Assembly: GCF_004115925.1 (NCBI RefSeq)
Contig: NZ_SDDX01000018.1
Location: 1-64,000 of the forward strand
Length of the DNA stretch: 64,000 nucleotides
Source: Lelliottia nimipressuralis
GTDB lineage: Bacteria > Pseudomonadota > Gammaproteobacteria > Enterobacterales > Enterobacteriaceae
Reading direction: 5' to 3'
Shown here piece after piece: positions 59,261 through 64,000 of the stretch; the stretch's first letter is position 1; each line of letters begins with the position of its first letter. Both the position numbers and the translations under genes were made by a program. Below the pieces are notes generated by a model. That model saw only the letters and a list, made by a program, of their open reading frames with translations. It made no database searches and was not told the origin of the DNA.

Positions 59261-60335
59261 GTTCGATGCCTGGCTTGACCACGGCCCTTACGCCCTGAAG
59301 CGGGAAGAAAAACGCGAGTATCTGCTGCTGCGCCTGCGTAAGTTGACGGAACATCATCAACAGGCCTGCGAGCCGTACCGTAATATTTTGCAGGGTCTGG
59401 GCAACAAGGTCGAGCAGATAGAGACGTTAGAAGATATTCCTTTTTTGCCGGTGTCGGTGTTCAAAACTCTGGCGCTCAAAAGTGTCCCTGAGGAAGAGAT
59501 TGTCAAAACCATGACCTCTTCTGGCACCACGGGGCAGAGCGTGTCGCGTATTTTCCTCGATAAACAGACTGCGGCGCGGCAGCAAAAAACGCTGGTACGA
59601 ATTGTCAGTGATTTTACGGGGGCTACACGACTTCCGATGCTGATCATTGATACCCCTGCTGTGATGAAAGACAGGAATATGTTTTCCGCCCGTGGGGCAG
59701 GGATTCTCGGTTTTTCGATGTTTGGTGCCGATCGCTGCTGGGCATTAACGGAAGAGATGGCGCTGGATGTGGTCGGTATTAACGCTTTTCTTGAACGCCA
59801 TCAGGGTAAGCCAGTCCTGCTCTTTGGATTTACTTTTATGGTTTGGCAGCACTTTTACCAGGCGCTAAAGGCCAGTGGATGCCCGATCGATTTGACAAAT
59901 GGGATCCTTATCCATGGCGGCGGCTGGAAAAAATTGCAGTCGCAGGCGGTTTCCCCCCTGGAATTTGCCGATTCACTGCATAGCGTATGTGGTATTTCTA
60001 AAATATATGACTATTACGGCATGGTGGAACAGACCGGTTGTATTTACATGCAATGTGAACATGGTCATCTTCATGCCAGTATTTTCTCTGACGTCATCGT
60101 CCGCGATGCACGTACGTTAAACCCGAGTCCACAGGGGCTGCCGGGTATTATTCAGGTCGTATCGACGATCCCTGAGTCTTATCCGGGGCATTCTCTGCTA
60201 ACGGAAGATGAAGGCGTCATCCTCGGTGAAGATGATTGCCCTTGCGGTAGAGCAGGGAAGTATTTTCGTATTCTCGGCCGAATTAAAAATGCAGAAATAA
60301 GGGGTTGCAGTGACACCTATGCCGCTGAATTTTAA
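59253..60335 (+). CDS. LuxE-like acyl-protein synthetase
   Basis: 360 residues. It has MTSSGTTGQSVSRIFLDK as the ATP motif and YDYYGMVEQTGCIYM. RGCSDT near the C-terminus holds the acyl-accepting Cys (C352), as in LuxE. In luminous bacteria LuxE activates fatty acids with ATP and carries them as a thioester to LuxC for reduction to aldehyde. There is no luciferase here, so the aldehyde must serve something else, probably the transketolase. Overlaps the ligase by eight and luxC-like by 26 bases. Confidence 0.87.
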   Translation: MTEFDAWLDHGPYALKREEKREYLLLRLRKLTEHHQQACEPYRNILQGLGNKVEQIETLEDIPFLPVSVFKTLALKSVPEEEIVKTMTSSGTTGQSVSRIFLDKQTAARQQKTLVRIVSDFTGATRLPMLIIDTPAVMKDRNMFSARGAGILGFSMFGADRCWALTEEMALDVVGINAFLERHQGKPVLLFGFTFMVWQHFYQALKASGCPIDLTNGILIHGGGWKKLQSQAVSPLEFADSLHSVCGISKIYDYYGMVEQTGCIYMQCEHGHLHASIFSDVIVRDARTLNPSPQGLPGIIQVVSTIPESYPGHSLLTEDEGVILGEDDCPCGRAGKYFRILGRIKNAEIRGCSDTYAAEF

Positions 60336-61512
60336 ATCGTTACGCTACCGCGTTGGCGACGTTCAGATTATGGAGCAAATGCGTGGTGTCAAACCACGTA
60401 TCCCCTTCGATCCCGACGTTATGGCGTTTCTGCAAACCTTCTCAAAACTGCTACTGACGCACCCGCAAGCACGCGCACATAGCGATGTCATTTCACTCGC
60501 TTTTTGGTGCCGGAGAGCGGCACTGGAACAAATGAAACAAGCTCACTCATTTACAGAATTTCTGTTGGGCAGAGGCGTTGCATTTCATATTGCGCCATCG
60601 AATGTGGCTGTCAATTTTGCCTACTCCCTCTGTGCCGGATTGCTGACAGGGAATGCAAATATTGTTCGCCTGCCTTCGAAAGTTTTCGCGCAGGTCGATA
60701 TTATTTGTCAGACCCTGAACGAGGCGCTCCAGCAGCACTGTGAAATGCGTGAATTGATCTGTCTGGTCGAATATGGCCATGAAACAGAAATTAATAATGC
60801 GCTGTCTGCAATGTGTCATGCGAGATTAATTTGGGGGGGCGATAAAACTATCGAATTAATTCGCCAGTCGGTGATTTCACCCCGAGCTGTCGATGTTGCA
60901 TTTGCCGACCGCTACTCCATTGCTATTATTCATGCTGATGCCTATCTGGCGGCAGATAATAAATCCCGGATTGCTCAAAACTTTTTCAATGACACCTTAC
61001 TAACCGATCAGCAGGCCTGTACGTCACCAAAGCTGGTAGTGTGGTTGGGAGAGCAAAAATCGGAGGCGCGAGCGCAATTTTGGGCGCATTTTGAAGCGTA
61101 TTTGCGTGACAGGCCCGATCCTGAAGCTGTTTCGGTGATTAAAACGCTTGCAGACTACTGCCACCAGGCCGCGAAAAATCCGGCGTTAAAATATATTCCG
61201 TCAGAGACTCGACATATTTTCCGGGTTGAGTCACAAGAGGTGAGCCAGGAGATGCTTGAAAACCATCAGGGAAGTGGACTCTTCTATGAATGGCTGATGG
61301 ATGACATCAACGAAATTATGCCTGTTTGCGGTGAAAAATGTCAGACCATTGCAACATACGGTGTTACAGAAAATAATATTGAGCGGTTTATTTTTAACAA
61401 TGCACCTAAGGGTGTTGATCGAATAGTTCCCCTGGGGGAAACCATGGCGTTTTCACTGCACTGGGACGGCTATGATTTGCTAAAAACATTAACAAGGACA
61501 ATCACTTTGTAG
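60310..61512 (+). CDS. LuxC-like acyl reductase
   Basis: 400 residues (LuxC ~480). The nucleophile Cys is C237 in LTDQQACTSPK, matching the DQ.ACSSP signature of LuxC. The NADPH-binding fold and the family C-terminus (LGETMAFSLHWDGYDLLKTL) are present. It reduces an acyl group carried by LuxE to the aldehyde. It is the last gene of the island, and a hairpin follows at 61512-61530. Its base composition is visibly AT-richer than the fli genes around it. Confidence 0.88.
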   Translation: MTPMPLNFKSLRYRVGDVQIMEQMRGVKPRIPFDPDVMAFLQTFSKLLLTHPQARAHSDVISLAFWCRRAALEQMKQAHSFTEFLLGRGVAFHIAPSNVAVNFAYSLCAGLLTGNANIVRLPSKVFAQVDIICQTLNEALQQHCEMRELICLVEYGHETEINNALSAMCHARLIWGGDKTIELIRQSVISPRAVDVAFADRYSIAIIHADAYLAADNKSRIAQNFFNDTLLTDQQACTSPKLVVWLGEQKSEARAQFWAHFEAYLRDRPDPEAVSVIKTLADYCHQAAKNPALKYIPSETRHIFRVESQEVSQEMLENHQGSGLFYEWLMDDINEIMPVCGEKCQTIATYGVTENNIERFIFNNAPKGVDRIVPLGETMAFSLHWDGYDLLKTLTRTITL

Positions 61513-61540
61513 CCTGACTATAAGTCAGGCTTTAGGCATT
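61512..61540 (+). terminator. Probable terminator after the LuxC-like gene
   Basis: GCCTGAC / GTCAGGC with a five-base loop, then TTTAGGCATTTT. It ends the island before fliA. Confidence 0.6.
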
Positions 61541-61618
61541 TTCTCATTAGCCTCCAAATAACCCCTCATTTCACCCACTATTCATCCGATTAAAACCCCT
61601 CCAGAATCGGATAATAAT

Positions 61619-61626
61619 GCCGATAA
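61619..61626 (+). promoter_or_regulatory. sigma-28 -10 element in the fliA promoter region
   Basis: GCCGATAA matches the sigma-28 -10 box, 26 bp upstream of the fliA start. A -35 match at standard spacing is not clear. In E. coli the fliA promoter region has both class 2 (FlhDC) and sigma-28 elements. Confidence 0.55.
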
Positions 61627-61651
61627 CTCAATTAACGCAGGGCTGTTTATC

Positions 61652-62371
61652 GTGAATTCACTCTATACCGCTGAAGGTGTAATGGATAAACACTCGCTGT
61701 GGCAGCGTTATGTCCCGCTGGTGCGTCACGAAGCATTGCGCCTCCAGGTGCGATTGCCGGCGAGTGTGGAACTGGACGACCTGCTACAGGCGGGCGGAAT
61801 CGGGTTACTGAATGCAGTAGACCGATACGACGCTCTGCAAGGAACGGCATTTACGACTTACGCAGTACAGCGTATTCGTGGTGCGATGCTGGACGAACTG
61901 CGCAGCCGTGACTGGGTGCCGCGAAGTGTTCGCCGCAATGCCCGCGAAGTGGCACATGCTATCGGACAGCTTGAGCAGGAACTGGGACGCAACGCGACGG
62001 AAACCGAAGTGGCGGAGCGGCTTGGCATTGCTGTGGCTGATTATCGCCAGATGTTGCTTGATACCAATAACAGCCAGCTCTTCTCTTATGATGAGTGGCG
62101 TGAAGAGCATGGCGATAGCATCGAGCTGGTGACTGATGAAAATCAGAATGAAAACCCGTTACACCATTTACTGGAAAGTAATTTACGCCATCGCGTAATG
62201 GAAGCTATTGAAGCTTTACCGGAACGCGAACAGCTGGTGTTAACCCTTTATTACCAGGAAGAGCTGAATCTTAAGGAGATCGGCGCGGTTCTGGAAGTGG
62301 GGGAGTCTCGGGTGAGCCAATTGCATAGCCAGGCCATTAAACGCTTACGAACCAAACTGGGTAAGTTATAG
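61652..62371 (+). CDS. fliA: FliA, flagellar sigma factor (sigma-28)
   Basis: 239 residues, the E. coli length and almost identical. Region 2 (LLQAGGIGLLNAVDRYD, TYAVQRIRGAMLDELRS) and region 4 (LNLKEIGAVLEVGESRVSQL) are complete. It directs RNA polymerase to late flagellar genes such as the two flagellin copies and fliDST, and is held by FlgM until the hook is finished. The start is GTG (MNSLYTAEG). The modification island is inserted directly upstream. Confidence 0.98.
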   Translation: MNSLYTAEGVMDKHSLWQRYVPLVRHEALRLQVRLPASVELDDLLQAGGIGLLNAVDRYDALQGTAFTTYAVQRIRGAMLDELRSRDWVPRSVRRNAREVAHAIGQLEQELGRNATETEVAERLGIAVADYRQMLLDTNNSQLFSYDEWREEHGDSIELVTDENQNENPLHHLLESNLRHRVMEAIEALPEREQLVLTLYYQEELNLKEIGAVLEVGESRVSQLHSQAIKRLRTKLGKL

Positions 62372-62424
62372 GCGATGTATCGCCCGAAAAGTGCCGCACA
62401 ACGTATTGACAACCAGGAGTTATC

Positions 62425-62976
62425 ATGACGGTGCAGCAATCTAAAAGACGGCCTTTAAGCCGCTACCTAAAAGACTTTAAACACAGTCAGACGCATTGCG
62501 CCCATTGCAATAAGTTACTTGACCGTATCACGCTGGTACGTCGCGGCGAAATCGTGAATAAGATCGCGATATCACGCCTCGACACCCTGATGGATGAATC
62601 CGCGTGGCAGGAAGAGCAGCAGGAGTGGGTGGCCCTATGTCGGTTCTGTGGCGATCTGCATTGCAAAGAGCAAAGCGACTTTTTTGACATCATCGGCTTT
62701 AAACAATTCCTGTTTGAGCAAACCGAGATGAGCCACGGAACCGTGCGCGAATACGTGGTTCGTCTGCGTCGTCTGGGCCAGCACCTGACGGTGCAAAACA
62801 TCTCCCGCGATCTGCTAAAAACCGGCTATCTGGATGAAAATCTGGAGCCGTGGCTTCCGGCTACCAGCACCAACAACTACCGCATCGCCCTGCGTAAGTA
62901 CGCGCAATATAAAGCGCAAATGCCAGGTGTGATTAAGCAGAAAGTCTACGCCGGGACAACTTCTGATATATATTAA
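62425..62976 (+). CDS. fliZ: FliZ, sigma-S antagonist and motility regulator
   Basis: 183 residues, the E. coli length. The C-terminal part resembles the core-binding domain of tyrosine recombinases (TVREYVVRLRRLGQHLTVQN). FliZ binds sigma-S-like promoters and favours motility over biofilm. It carries CxxC-type pairs (CAHCNKL, CRFCGDLHC) not usually discussed. Ribosome site AGGAG; 53 bp after fliA, same transcript. Confidence 0.96.
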   Translation: MTVQQSKRRPLSRYLKDFKHSQTHCAHCNKLLDRITLVRRGEIVNKIAISRLDTLMDESAWQEEQQEWVALCRFCGDLHCKEQSDFFDIIGFKQFLFEQTEMSHGTVREYVVRLRRLGQHLTVQNISRDLLKTGYLDENLEPWLPATSTNNYRIALRKYAQYKAQMPGVIKQKVYAGTTSDIY

Positions 62977-63061
62977 AATTGAATAAGATGTAGCGGACTC
63001 GTGTTTGACGTTATAAACGAAATCCCTACACTACTCAAAAAACCACTATATCGGGGTAACT

Positions 63062-63862
63062 ATGAAATTAGCACTTCTGGGTCGTCAGGCACTGATGGGC
63101 GTCATGGCTGTGGCGCTGGTCGCAGGGATGAGCGTGAAAACGTTCGCCGCTGAAAATCTGCTGAATAAAGTGAAAGAGCGCGGCACGCTGCTGGTGGGAC
63201 TGGAAGGGACGTATCCGCCGTTCAGCTTCCAGGGTGATGATGGCAAACTGACCGGTTTTGAAGTTGAGTTTGCTGAAGAGCTGGCGAAGCATCTGGGTGT
63301 GAAAGCGTCCCTGAAGCCGACCAAATGGGACGGTATGCTGGCGTCGCTGGACTCCAAACGTATCGACGTGGTCATCAACCAGGTCACCATCTCTGATGAG
63401 CGTAAGAAGAAGTATGATTTCTCTACGCCGTACACCGTCTCCGGTATTCAGGCGCTGGTGAAGAAAGGCAACGAAGGCACGATTAAATCGGCCGCCGATC
63501 TGAAAGGCAAAAAAGTGGGCGTCGGTCTGGGCACCAACTATGAAGAGTGGCTGCGCCAGAACGTACAGGGCGTGGATATTCGCACCTATGATGATGACCC
63601 GACCAAATACCAGGATCTGCGCGTTGGCCGTATCGATGCCATTCTGGTTGACCGTCTGGCCGCGCTGGATCTGGTGAAGAAAACCAACGATACCCTGGCC
63701 GTAGCCGGTGACGCGTTCTCGCGTCAGGAAGCCGGTGTGGCGATCCGCAAAGGTAACGAGGACCTGGTGAAAGCTGTCGACGGTGCTATTGCCGAGATGC
63801 AGAAAGACGGCAGCCTTAAGGCGCTCTCCGAGAAGTGGTTCGGGGCAGACGTCACCAAATAA
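63062..63862 (+). CDS. tcyJ: TcyJ (FliY), periplasmic cystine-binding protein
   Basis: 266 residues, the E. coli length. The signal peptide (ALMGVMAVALVAGMSVKTFA, cut before AENLLNK) leads to a family-3 solute-binding protein (LVGLEGTYPPFSFQGDDGKL, LLVDRLAAL-type region). It delivers L-cystine to the TcyLN transporter and is part of the fliAZ-tcyJ-dcyD-tcyLN row in E. coli. A terminator follows at 63881-63905. Confidence 0.96.
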   Translation: MKLALLGRQALMGVMAVALVAGMSVKTFAAENLLNKVKERGTLLVGLEGTYPPFSFQGDDGKLTGFEVEFAEELAKHLGVKASLKPTKWDGMLASLDSKRIDVVINQVTISDERKKKYDFSTPYTVSGIQALVKKGNEGTIKSAADLKGKKVGVGLGTNYEEWLRQNVQGVDIRTYDDDPTKYQDLRVGRIDAILVDRLAALDLVKKTNDTLAVAGDAFSRQEAGVAIRKGNEDLVKAVDGAIAEMQKDGSLKALSEKWFGADVTK

Positions 63863-63880
63863 GTCTTTCCCTGAAAAAAA

Positions 63881-63905
63881 AGGCGCTTTTAAAAGCGCCT
63901 TTTTC
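63881..63905 (+). terminator. Rho-independent terminator after tcyJ
   Basis: AGGCGCTTTT / AAAAGCGCCT followed by a T-run, 18 bases after the tcyJ stop. Confidence 0.9.
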
Positions 63906-63968
63906 ATTTCTGGCACTTCAGCGTGCATAATAAAAATAATAAACAAAAACAGCGTTACCGGAGGATCC

Positions 63969-64000
63969 ATGTCACTGCAAAATTTAACGCGTTTTCCCCG
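63969..64000 (+). CDS. dcyD: DcyD, D-cysteine desulfhydrase (first codons only)
   Basis: ATG with GGAGG upstream; MSLQNLTRFPR matches the DcyD N-terminus, and the position after tcyJ is that of E. coli. The rest lies outside the window. The enzyme is a PLP protein that degrades D-cysteine to pyruvate, sulfide and ammonia. Confidence 0.85.
   Translation, partial: MSLQNLTRFP

Noticed and set aside
54338..61512. Bioluminescence (lux) operon
   Set aside because: LuxC- and LuxE-like genes are present but luxA, luxB and luxD are not, and the neighbours are sugar and transketolase genes.

Overview
The window is chromosomal DNA of an enterobacterium, most likely Enterobacter or a close relative (Lelliottia, Leclercia). 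Gene order follows the E. coli K-12 nac-to-fliY neighbourhood (nac, cbl, tRNA-Asn, mtfA, serU, then drpB, yedJ, dcm, vsr, yedA, yedI, yodC, dgcQ, yedP, dsrA, yodD, dsrB, rcsA, then the flagellar fli genes). Most proteins match their E. coli counterparts in length and motifs. Blocks absent from K-12 are inserted into this backbone.

Layout. 1-3.8 kb: the end of a probable P-type ATPase, then nac and cbl between two near-identical tRNA-Asn copies, mtfA and tRNA-Ser(CGA). 4-6 kb: an exported protein, a membrane protein and an isolated yjfL homologue. 6-16 kb: an anaerobic C4-dicarboxylate module made of a class I fumarase, a DASS-family transporter, a 925-residue soluble fumarate reductase (OYE-like, FMN_bind and FAD_binding_2 domains), its flavin transferase ApbE, and a DcuS/DcuR sensor pair. 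A perfect FNR palindrome lies in the divergent promoter region. 16-26.6 kb: a divergent MurQ-like protein and the conserved drpB-to-rcsA block, including the DsrA small RNA.

26.9-38 kb holds fliR-fliF in one minus-strand run with fliE divergent. fliR carries a single-base deletion that removes its last ~60 residues. 38-40.9 kb is a scarred foreign patch: a phage integrase tail, a phosphoethanolamine-transferase-like gene of AT-rich composition, and an IS3-type transposase remnant. yedD, amyA, fliT, fliS and fliD follow, then two tandem, almost identical short flagellin genes.

47.6-61.5 kb, between the flagellins and fliA, is the most unusual part: a 12-gene plus-strand flagellin-modification island. 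It encodes a GT-A glycosyltransferase, a SAM methyltransferase, a TPR/GT41 (OGT-type) glycosyltransferase, a DegT-family sugar aminotransferase, a NeuD/PglD-type acyltransferase, an acyl carrier protein, two FabG-like reductases, a transketolase split into two polypeptides, an acyl-AMP ligase, and LuxE- and LuxC-like enzymes. I infer that the sugar enzymes make an N-acylated amino sugar. The ACP/ligase/LuxE/LuxC/transketolase set would build an unusual acyl or ketol substituent, and the two glycosyltransferases would decorate Ser/Thr of the flagellins. The window closes with fliA, fliZ, tcyJ (fliY) and the first bases of dcyD.
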